Program-made: the position numbers and the translations under genes
Shown: positions 36,142 through 46,509 of the stretch, one piece after another
Layout of the letters: the number at the start of each line of letters is the position of its first letter
Numbering within the stretch: the stretch's first letter is position 1
The notes under the pieces: model-generated
What the model saw: the letters and a program-made list of their open reading frames with translations, nothing else
Told to the model about the DNA's origin: nothing
Databases searched by the model: none
Assembly (NCBI GenBank): GCA_021464415.1
Contig: CM038467.1
Span: forward strand, 31,737,248 to 31,801,247
Direction: 5' to 3'
Source of the DNA: Lonicera japonica
Lineage: Eukaryota > Streptophyta > Magnoliopsida > Dipsacales > Caprifoliaceae
Length of the DNA stretch: 64,000 nucleotides

Positions 36142-36517
36142 GGGTGATGTTAAATACACTCTTGATTTGTAGTCAGGATACTATAGTTGTTTCAACGCTA
36201 CATTTTATATTATTAATGATCAAGATTATTACAAGGGACATCCAAAATTTTAAGCATCGAGTCAGTGACTCGTTGCCGAACGTGGACATTCCCGATTTGG
36301 TAATATTCTACCAACTTGACCTAAACGGTAACTTTTGGCTGAATTTTTATTTGTAACTCAATAAACTATTATCGAATGTGAACTTTCAAGCCGGCAACTT
36401 GCCACCAACTTGTATTTTATGTAATTGGACAACTACTAATTTCTAATTTTGTAACCACAACAACAAATAATTTTACAGTGTCCTGACTACAACTTAAGGG
36501 TGTACATAACATCACCC
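36142..36517. mobile_element. MITE with about 40-bp TIRs
   Basis: 376 bp. GGGTGATGTTAAATACACTC...GTAGTCAGGATAC at the left pairs with GTGTCCTGACTAC...GTGTACATAACATCACCC at the right. A second, partial left end lies just upstream (36092-36130). The TSD is not clear. Confidence 0.72.
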
Positions 36518-36729
36518 TTCTTTTTTATCCTTCTCTCATTTCAAGAAAACCAGTTAGTCCTTTTGATAATGATAGTAGTTTTGGTTCAGATGAAGAAATA
36601 TTTAATATTAGAAAGATGGAGGTTCCAATGTTCTATGTGATAAAAGCTTTATGTCAATAATGAATATCATCACGATTCACGAGCAACTAGAAAATTGTTA
36701 AGAAATCACTAGTAAATTCTCAGAATTCC

Positions 36730-36880
36730 AAAAGCATATCACTTCCAAATTGGGCTCCAAAGTTTTCTGTGCCTTCTGCTCCTACTTGGGATTCCTCAAA
36801 AGACCAAAAGCATTTCTGTTCCAAATTGGCTCGAAAGTTTTCTGTGCCTTCTGCTCCTACTTTGGATTCCTCAAAAGACA
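36730..36880. repeat. Tandem duplication, 76-bp period
   Basis: AAAAGCATATCACTTCCAAA at 36730 recurs as AAAAGCATTTCTGTTCCAAA at 36806. Both run through TTCTGTGCCTTCTGCTCCTA and GATTCCTCAAAAGAC. A short frame crosses it, but no gene is recognised. Confidence 0.7.
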
Positions 36881-37585
36881 ATGGTTTTGACAGCCATTGT
36901 GATGATTTTGAGATTGTTGTCTCAAAAAGACAAACAAACAGAAGGAAAAAGTGGTTACGGCTCGAGAAGAAAGAAATGGAAGGCCAAAAAGAGACATACA
37001 CAAACTCGCTAGTTTAAGGTGATTACTTTATACGACGTTAGCCCTTGTGTTTGTTCAAAAAAAAAAATTATTCCCTTGTAGATTACTGAGTAATCTATTG
37101 TCTTTTTGAGTTTTGCGTAAATGGATTTAGTTAACAAACTATAGTTAAAACTCTCATTAGCATAAATACAAAAGCTTAGAGGCATAGGTTGATAGATAGT
37201 ACAAGACTTCTAGAGCATTTGAATTTCACGATGTCTAGAGCGATTAAAATCTTTCCCGTATTGACTCTAAATTAAAATATATATATATATAATTAAAAGA
37301 TTTGGTGTGAATATTCACGTGTTAGGGGTGCTAACTAAAATTTGAATCTAAGATTAAAAGAACTCGAACTAAACAAACACAAGGTTGTTTTAACTTGCGT
37401 CACCACTTTCTATATAGCTTGTATTATGTGTAGAGAAAATCAACTTTCCCAACTCTCATGTAAAAAAAAGGCTCTTAATATTATAATAATTATATTTTCA
37501 TAATATAATATCTCTTGATCCTCTTCTACACTTGCGTAATTAGGAAGAAAAAAGCTATTACATCAACTATGAATATACTCTCTAA

Positions 37586-37870
37586 GGCTCCGTTTGATTA
37601 CAAAGATAGAAAAGGAAAATAAATTTAATTAGTTTGTGTGAAAAGATAAAAAATAAGGTAAAAGATGTTACCTATATTATGAGTACATATCCTCCATCTT
37701 TCAATATTTTTAGTGGAAAATTTTTACTCACCACCAAGTAAAGAAAATTTCTTCATGAAAAAACTTAAAAATCAAGAGGATATCACTTCTATCACTCAAC
37801 TTATTTTCCATCTTTTCACCAAAACTAACTTAATTTATTTTCCTTTTCCACCTTGCAATCAAACAGAGCC
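37586..37870. mobile_element. Tourist-like MITE, TSD TAA
   Basis: 285 bp, GGCTCCGTTTGATTAC and GCAATCAAACAGAGCC ends, flanked by TAA (37583-37585 and 37871-37873). Its right-hand TAA doubles as the left TSD of the next element. Confidence 0.85.
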
Positions 37871-37873
37871 TAA

Positions 37874-40133
37874 GGGTGCGTTTGATAACTCATATGGAAA
37901 ATTTGTTACATGGAAAAAATTTCTTTCAAAAAATTTTGCTATGAAAAATTTTCCATTGAAAATATTATCTTTGAGTTGTTTGATTGCATTTATTTTCCAT
38001 GTGGAAAATTTTGTATTTTCCGGCTAAAGTTGTTTGATTGCATTTATTTTCCAACTAGAAAAAATTGTATTTTCTATCCTAACTTGTTTGATTAACTAGA
38101 AAAAAATAACATTTTCTAACACCAAAGATAAGAGTGATATTTAATCAAAAAAGAAAAATCCACACACATTGTTAGACCTTCCCTTCAAAAAAGAAGAACA
38201 TTTCTCATTGGTGATGCTGACATAACCAGCTCCACCATTAAGGCTGCCACCGCCACAAACATAATTATCATCGAACCACCCCATCAATCTACATTTATCA
38301 TACTAAGGTTAGCACTACAGCCACTTCACTGCCCTGTTTTCCATCAACAGTACCAATGTACCACTCTTAGATTTACATCCTCACTCCACCCCAGCCTCTA
38401 ATAACCAAAACCTTTATTTCATATCATCATTAGACCAAAAGAGACATCCTTTTTCATGAAGTAAAGTGTCATATTTTACACGGCAAATCCCCATACCCTA
38501 GTACTTTTGCATCATAATATTTAAGGAGAAAAAAGATAAGAGATAAAAATTAATGGCATAAATGCATAATCAACCAGTCCTTAAACAGACGAAAAGTATT
38601 TGGCACAGGTACATTAAGTCATTAATAACCGAGCAGCAAAGGGAGCAAGTAAATCAATCAAATTTTCCAAAAATATCTCCTACAGTTTTCTGGTAGAAGG
38701 GAGTTATTAGTGTCTAGTTTTGCTTAAAATTTACCAACATTGAATATATATGTTGAGGCATGTGGTGATGCTCTCTATCTCAGGCTGTGACTATATGTCC
38801 CCCATTTTTCTATAGTTTTGTCGAAAATTTTCCTTCCACCCCCAAATAAAAAAATTCCAGCCTCAGCTTGTTTTCCACTACTCAGCTAAGTCAATTGTTT
38901 TTCCTACATTTTCCAGGGTGCTATCAGATGTAGATATCATCAAATTGAACAAAAGAATAACAATCAAACATACCCATCTGGATAGGTATTACCCCTGACA
39001 GGTAAAACCGTAGTAGATTCAGTAGTAGCCGCCACATAAACTGATTTGGTGATCTTACTGACTCTCACTCCATCATCAGATTGGGTGTGGTTTCATGATT
39101 CTAAAGAGATTGTGGACAATGGGGCTCAGATCTCTATTCACTAGCTCTCAAACTGAGTTCGACTTCTCTGTAATTCAGAAGTTAATTCCTCATCTTATTA
39201 CTCTTCCTATCAAAAAAATTCCTCATCTTATTACTCAGGAGCAAAATGATTCTCTCATCAAAATCCCAGATATGGCAGAAGTTAAAGCAGTTTTGTTTGT
39301 TATGAATGCAGATGGAGCTGCTGGTCCTGATTGCTTTGGAGGTATTTTCTATACTTCTATTGGGATATTATTGAAACTGACCTTACAAATGTAGTGCAGG
39401 CTTTCTTCAAGGGTCGGGCTCTACCTAAGGCTTAATCTAGCCCTTTGATTGTGACAATTACAGTGGACCTAAAAAGAGCAATACAAGCTACTCTATTGTG
39501 TCCATTCCTATGTAGATAACACTTTAGATTCTGCTCGAATAATTATAATTCGTATAAAAAAACTCGAAAATGTCAATCTTCCTAGATTCTGCTTCTTCAT
39601 TATCATGCCAAAAGGTGAAAACTGAATGAATAACTTAAAGATTTACGGATTCAGTTCTTTGGGGCAATATATCGAACAATTGGTGGGCAGTAAACAACCC
39701 CAACATACATAGATACACATAGAACAAATTGAAAAATCAAATCAAATCAACAAATATAAAAAACCCTAGATGTGAGATAAATCTATAGAAGAGATGGAGA
39801 GGGAGAGAGAGAGAGAGATAAATAGAGATGGAGGGAGGGAGGAAAGAAATACCTTCGTGCGTGCAGTGACGACTTGAGATCGAGTATGAAAGAGAGAGAC
39901 AAACTGAGCCCGACGACGAGCGAGACGAATGACCACGAAATTTTCCCCGCAAAATAAAAACCTGGGGCGGAGGTGGAAGTTTTTTTCCGTAAAAAGATGG
40001 AAAAAATGGGTCACGTGACCTTTTTTAAGAAAAATTTTGCCTGGAAAAATTTTGCTATCAAACACATTAAAAAATGGAAAATAACTTCTCAAAAGGTATT
40101 TTCTATGGAAAATAAGCTCTATCAAACACACCC
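37874..40133. mobile_element. 2.26-kb TIR element with TSD TAA, non-autonomous
   Basis: The left end GGGTGCGTTTGATA and right end TATCAAACACACCC are inverted, with TAA at 37871-37873 and 40134-40136. Subterminal copies of TGTTTGATTGCATTTATTTTC (left) and AAAATTTTGCTATCAAACAC (right) occur. It contains a LINE RT fragment (39090-39450), a diverged MITE piece (about 38750-38930) and a GA-rich, promoter-like block (39797-39990). No transposase. TAA plus these tips suggest PIF/Harbinger. Confidence 0.62.
39090..39450 (+). pseudogene. LINE reverse transcriptase fragment
   Basis: The segment preceding the RT core is readable: KIPDMAEVKAVLFVMNADG then AAGPDCFGG (compare the usual SAPGPDGF), followed after a +1 shift by YWDIIETDL, NVVQAFFKGRALPKA and a stop. 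These motifs are diagnostic of plant L1-like LINE RTs. Only about 100 codons remain. Confidence 0.8.
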
Positions 40134-40395
40134 TAAGTATCTCATTATTAGTGAAACAAAAGATGAAAAAGAAAAAACTTTTATGGTTTAGGAGAGATTG
40201 GGAGAATTTAAACAAGGATCGTTGAAGAAGATACACAAGTTATCAACCACGGGACAAAATGTTGAGAGAACATGAATAAATAGAAGTATCACATTAATTA
40301 AAGCACAAATATCAATTTAAAACAACACTTATCCAGGTTGACGCCTTGATCACGTATCCTCCTCCTTCAGTCAACAAAATGTCTTGGGCAACATC

Positions 40396-40994
40396 TGTAA
40401 ATGCTTGTCCAGGTTGACGCCTCGCAAGAGGTCCATGGCATCCGAGAAGCTTGGCATTGACACCATCAGGAAGAATTCGGCCTTCAGATTTCCACACGAA
40501 ATAGTCATTACGGCTAAACTTGGTGAATCCCCACTTCCTCCTGACAATGATCTTCTGTTGGCCAGGGAACTTGAACTTAGCACAGAGAAGAGCCTCTTGA
40601 CCATGACCACTATTCGAGTCTTTGCAACAGACAGAGAGCAGGACCTGACCGATGCTAACACGAGCACAAACGTCCTGGGGCTTACTGAAAGCACCCCTCA
40701 GGCCGATTTGGAGCCTATCAGCCCCAGCACAAGACATCTTGTTGATACGCAATACATGGAAAAGGTGAACCCTAACCCTCAAGTGGAAAGCGTCCTTGCC
40801 TGCAAACCTAGTCATATACTTGTGCAAGCAATATGGGCAGCTTCAAGTGCCTCACTTGAGACATTCTCCTTCTCCCAACCAACCAAAGGCTCACAGAAGG
40901 GGAACTCATCAACTTCATCCTTCATGCCAATGTCATCATTCCTGATCTTCGGATCCGGGACACCATGGCCGCACCGGCACTTTGGGTACCATCG
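40396..40994 (-). pseudogene. RPL10: Processed pseudogene of 60S ribosomal protein L10 (uL16)
   Basis: Intronless on the minus strand. It matches RPL10 from about residue 20 ([14 protein letters not shown]) through [68 protein letters not shown] and [16 protein letters not shown] one-base deletion near 40825 (TGCACAAGTATATG, where a codon for Asn is short by one base) shifts the frame. The first 20 residues are lost and several conserved positions are changed. Lack of introns points to retrocopying, probably by LINE machinery. No A-tail or TSD was identified. Functional RPL10 sits in the 60S subunit near the P site; this copy is not expected to work. Confidence 0.9.
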
Positions 40995-40999
40995 AAAAT

Positions 41000-43900
41000 A
41001 AAAATAAAAATATCTGTGCACGTATAAACGTATTAGCCACTAAAATCGTAGCGGTAAATGTATCAATATAAAAAACCAGGGAAGAGGATAAGAAAAACCC
41101 TGAAGTTTGGGGTTCATTTCAATTCAGCCCTTGATATTTCAATTTAAGCAATGTTAACACCAAAGTTTCGTTATTGCAGCAGTGTTGACCCCAACTCTAA
41201 CACCATCCAAAAAAATGTAGGGAAAGATGACGTAGCTGCCAAAATGGCTTGACTTTGCTATGTGGGCAATTAAATGGAGCCAAAACTCATCAAAAGTCGC
41301 AATAAATATATACACAAATATATACATATTCACACAATCACTATTGTATCAGAACTAACCATATTATGGACATTCTGCCTTCATGATCATTTGATGAGTC
41401 ATTTTCTTCTAACTTTGAGGCTAGGAGAAGCTACTAAAATAATAAACACTACATTTTAGGGTGAGTTTATTTTCTATTTTCTGTTTTAAAATTTTATCTT
41501 ACTTGTTGAACCCTTTGCATGAAATTTAGACATAAAAGCTTGAAAATGGCTTCAGTGACTATTTTAGAGAGAAAAGATATGAAAGATCACTGTATAAATG
41601 GAGAATAGAGTTGAAAAGTTCATTGAAAAACTCTTGAAGCGCTTGTATTAACAAAAACATTTTAAATATCACATTTTTTTCCACCAAGAACGTTTTCTAA
41701 AAGTTTTTGAGCCACGAATAAATAAAACTTTACGATTTATTGACTATTTATACTGACTTTTCTCTTTTAGTAATTTTAGTTCCTCATGCATCTTGCTTCT
41801 GGTGCAATTTTTTATTTTTATTTTTGTTTTATAAGATTTATCTCCCCAACGGATAGATTGGGTTGTGTCATGTCACCTGATAACATAACAAGTCATACAA
41901 ATTTGAAAATACCACCTGATAGCTTATCAGGTCATGTTTGGGTGGAGGCAAAAATTATCCTCATTTGTTAAGACCCAAGACAAAACCAACCCGTTGACAG
42001 GTCTACCTAGAGGTATTGAGCGCGCCGAAATACTTCATTCGTTAAAAGGGCATAATAGGACAGTCGACAAGAGGACTGGTGGGATCCAATCAGTTAGTTG
42101 CAGATATTTCAGGTTCTGCTGCTTCAGCTAGAAATTCGGAGATTCTGGTTAACTCGGCCCATTTGGATGAATATAGACCTTGTTTTTAACCATGGGCACT
42201 ATGACACTATCAAGCCAAGAGTCAAAGTCCTATGTCAATATTTATGGAAAAATTTAAAATTGCACATCAAGAAAAACCAAGAACGAAAAAACTCTTAAAG
42301 GTGAAGTGCAAAAGGCTGATAAAACATCTGCTTCATATCAAACAATTACACTTCTTCTGCCACGATGTTGCAAAGGCCCCGTTGCCGGGTTGAATTCGGT
42401 TTTTCAAAACTACATAGACATGAATAATAATATGAGTAATGCTACACATCTCAAATTATATTTGAAATGCCAGGTGTCATTTATGTATTGGTTAATCAGG
42501 TTTTGTATATTGCTCAAATTCTGAGACTCTTGCAGGCAGGGCTATTGAATAGATAAACGGTTCAGATTGATTCGAGTTGTTTATAATTTTTCTAATAATA
42601 TAGCTCAACATTTGTGGGTCTGAGTCAATGTCATTCCTGAAATGCTGAGTGGCATACACCTGGCCGTCCCAAATTAATAGTCACTGTAACAAAATATAAT
42701 TAGCTATCACGAGATTTGGTTGGCACTTTGATCTTTAGAAACGTACTCCTAACTTGTGATATTCCGAAAAGGAAAGGTGGACGCTTGATTTAGATCGGAG
42801 GGAGTATATAACTAACCTATTTCAACCTAACAAATGGTAAAGAACAAAATTTAATTAGCTATCATGATATCTGGTTGGTGCAATGATTTTAGAAACGTGG
42901 CCTAATTTAGATGTCCAAGAAAGGAAAGGTGGGTCCTTGATTTGGGGGAGGAAGGAGTATATAATGAATATATTATGAAAATAAGTATCTCCATGTGTGA
43001 AAATGGGAGATTCCTGGTATAAACACAAAAAATTACTCAAATCCTACAGTTGAATAAGAAAATGGCACTTACAGAGGAAAATCAAGAGAGCATACCTGTA
43101 ACTTCGCTGGTTGGGGTCCCACTTCAATTTTTGCATCACAGATCAATCGACTACACACAGAACTCCAGTTCCATGTAGCTATTATCAATTGTGAATCTGC
43201 AAAATGATTATATGGAAACTTATAATTATATTTCATGATTGCCATGTAGAGAGCATGAAGAAAATCAGTCTTATAAATGAATTTATGGAGGTTTTTAAGA
43301 GCCAAACATGAGAACTCCAATACCAATATAGCTTTGGACCTGAAAATAGTTCAAATTTTGAACCAAAGCCATGAGTGACTGCGCGTACCCAGGAATTCTT
43401 TTCCAAGGAGTGCATAATATCACCTTTAACTAACAGCATGTTATTAAAAAAAAAAAAAAAATTGTCCAGTATTCAATCTATTTTGTTATCCCTGCGTTAA
43501 TTTTTACAAAAATTAGTTTACATGGTTAATTTGGTTTACGCTATTTTATTCTTCCAATGAAATACAAAAACTTAAAGGGCTTTGATTTTCGTGAAACAAA
43601 ATTTCCACGTACAATAATTCCACTAAGGTTAATTCTTATCCATGTAAGCACATCAAATACACCATAACAGTGTGGTGGAAAATAATTGGATTCTTCGGAA
43701 TTTATCTTCACGAGGGTGTTTGATTGCAAATTATTTTCTACGGGGAGGCCACCAAATGATCACGGTAAAAATCAATAAAACCCTTGAGTATTAGGATGCA
43801 ATTATTTGCAATAATGAATATTCTTGCACTCAAAAACCAAAATTAATAGTTAACAGAACCATTGAAACTTGAAAGTCATTGATTTACTAATATTTATAAA

Positions 43901-45430
43901 ACTACTCATGATCAATGGTTGACATATATTACAAAGTTTGTGTTGAAATTCCAAGTCATTTCATAGACGCAACCTAGAACCAATAACCTAAGTACCTAAC
44001 TAAAAGCTTTTTCAATTAATAATAGACTAACCATTTCATGACATATTAAGACAACAAACTAACACAAAATTAACCATATATAGTATTTTTCTTAATAATG
44101 TATAGTTTTCATCTTCATAGAGGTCGCTGTTTTGGAACAACATAGAGGATTCCCATTTTATCAAACAGCTTAGAAGTCAATCCCCACAAAGAACCTACAT
44201 GTTGCAAACTCTCCCTAATTTCACAATTGCGTTGTGTATTGTTTCACTATTTTTACATAAAACGCGGGTCTGATGGTAACTTCCAAAAAAGTTAAATGGT
44301 GAACGGAACTGCTGAAAGCGGATTTGAAATAGTTTCTTCTTAGATATGTTCTCATATTTCTAAACTTACTTTCAATATTTTCTTAACAATACCCTTGCAC
44401 CCCCTCCCCAACTCCAAAAACAAAGAAAACCCCCAATCATATCCAAGTCTAATCATACGGCATTCAAGAATCAAAATTGTCAGTTAAGTCAAGAGATACT
44501 TGTTTGGAGTATTGAATAAGTATTGAGCATGTGAGGATCTTAGAGGAACCTTATCCATATTTCATACGCCATTTCTTCAAGTTCCAGACAGTATGATCTT
44601 TTGATGCATCATGAACACAGACTGAACCTTTGAAGCAATGGAATGATTACAGACTGAGCCATTGATCAATTGAATGAGTGTAACATGATAACATACTGAA
44701 CCACTGAAGCAATGGAATGAATCCAGACTGATCTACATTTTATTTTCCTCTTTGCCCATAAAAATTAAAACCATCAACTTTTCCACCAAGTTGGTGCTCA
44801 AGTAACCTAAAGGATTCCCATTTATGATACTGAAAACTCCAAGAATATCTAACATGAAAACAATGGGAAGATTGACCACATAAGTGAATTGTATGTCTTT
44901 AAATGTTTAGCAACTTGATTACACTAAATTTAAGCTGTAAGAGTGAATTCTTAATCTGTTGCCAATTTAGAAGAAAGTATTCGAACCTTACATGATGCAC
45001 CATTTGAACGTATCAAAAAATCCTCTAATATGCAAACCCCAAATTTTGTTTGACAAATTTATAGAGTCAATCATCTAGCAGTAAAGTTGTAACTGAGATA
45101 TTGTATGCAGCGACCTATAAGCTTACCAAACTAATTATTTCAACTAGTAGAAGAGAGTTATGGACTTATGGGGTGTTGACCTTTGTTGAAACAATATCTT
45201 GCTTGTGAAACTAGCCTCCTATTCTACATCAACAGTCACAGAAACCCAAATCTCCAATTTCTCAGACAAGTGCCCGCGGTTACTGATTTTGTGCAATGTC
45301 AACTGCCAATTGATGATTCTACCATCTAGTTGGGTTCTATCTGAACTTGGATAGGAAAGACATTAGGGTTTCTTAAGTGTGGGTAATTTTGGGGAAAATA
45401 TATTTTCTAGGTCAACAGAGTTAGAAAATG
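41000..45430. other. Intergenic region
   Basis: I find no supported gene. It contains a diverged tandem pair (about 42696-42812 and 42849-42966: TTAATTAGCTATCAxGA, GAAAGGAAAGGTGG, GGAGTATATAA) that looks like Stowaway-type MITE ends, an A-run at 43444-43461, and AT-rich unique sequence. The exon-like stretch near 42090-42180 was not recognised. Confidence 0.4.
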
Positions 45431-45443
45431 GGGGATAAAACCT

Positions 45444-45634
45444 TTTTTTTTTTTTTGATAACCATGGGTATCGGGCCCCACCCCCACTAATCCCATGAGG
45501 CCCTGGTTGCTCGACCGGGAGACACCCCCAATGGCCCAAGAAAGGTTTCACGCAGTGGAGAATCGAACCTGAGACCGTGCGCCTACCCACACAGTCCCAA
45601 GTTCGCCCTTACTGCTCTAGCAACCCCTTGGGTT
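45444..45634 (-). mobile_element. tRNA-derived SINE (Au-like)
   Basis: A minus-strand element of about 191 bp ending in a poly-A run (T-run at 45444-45456 on the plus strand), flanked by a perfect 13-bp TSD GGGGATAAAACCT (45431-45443 and 45635-45647). A Pol III B box GGTTCGATTCT lies at 45559-45569 (minus), with GGCGCACGGTCTCA and CACTGCGTGAAACC around it, as in the plant Au SINE family. It depends on LINE enzymes to move. Confidence 0.88.
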
Positions 45635-45954
45635 GGGGATAAAACCTAATTGAAATTAGTTTTTGGGCCAAAGTCTAATGTTGTATTATTATCAGTAGGC
45701 GAAGCAAAAAAGGCTCTTTACAAAGATGGTAAGTGCACAAAACAACAGCTAGAGTTTGTAGAACAAGTACATTTCATTACAAACCATGCTGCTGCCTTTC
45801 TTCAGCTGGATCTACTTCTACCCGGTTTCATAATGACAATAATCAAATGATAGTGCTTCATCTTCCCAGAAGGTCTGCAGTAAAACAACATATTGAAGCT
45901 TAAATATTACAAAAACCTCCTCCACATTATAACATACTAAATTTCATTTTTGAA

Positions 45955-46223
45955 GGGTCCGTTTGATAAAAAGTTGGAAAAAAATCACTACTTATTTTTA
46001 AGAGAAGTTGGAAAAAGAGACTAGTGATTTAGTGAGATATTCTTCATCTTTTCATTATTTTCCGTGGAAATTTTTTCTTACCCACCACCCAAAGAATTTT
46101 ATGCCATGGAAATCCCAAAAAGTAATCCAGTATTTCACCAAATCACTCGTCTCTTCTCTCAACTTCTCCTAGAAATTAGGAGTGTGTACAATCATTTTTC
46201 CAACTTTTTTATCAAACCCACCC
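45955..46223. mobile_element. Tourist-like MITE
   Basis: 269 bp with ends GGGTCCGTTTGATAAAAAGT and TTTTTTATCAAACCCACCC. The TSD is not clear. It lies in the 3' flank of the PPR gene. Confidence 0.7.
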
Positions 46224-46509
46224 TATATGCACAAAAGTAAGAGAAGGCACCTGAAGAAGATCACAATAACAAAGCCCAAAGAATATTTTCAGATTGTTGT
46301 TTTGTAATCCTTGAGATAGAATAGGATGCGGGCATGGAATCAACTAATTAGTACACAAAGATTAAAGCCAATCAACATACATTGTCCTCTTTTTACGCAG
46401 AAAAAGTTGTAAGATGAAATCTCACACCAATATTTCAAGTCCATTGGCCTTGTGACCAAAAATAGTTAAAAAGTGGCTGTTGCTTGAATTCAAATTTTTC
46501 TGTAACGGG

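Larger units (their letters stand above)
35921..37582. other. Intergenic region
   Basis: Apart from the MITE at 36142-36517 and the tandem repeat at 36730-36880 (both listed), the stretch is AT-rich noncoding with a TA run near 37275-37290. Confidence 0.4.

Noticed and set aside
40384..41001. 205-codon plus-strand frame
   Set aside because: It is the antisense of the RPL10 pseudogene and shows no domain of its own.
42090..42180. Exon-like stretch reading VADISGSAASARNSEILVN
   Set aside because: Short, no clear splice partners or recognised family; too weak to call.
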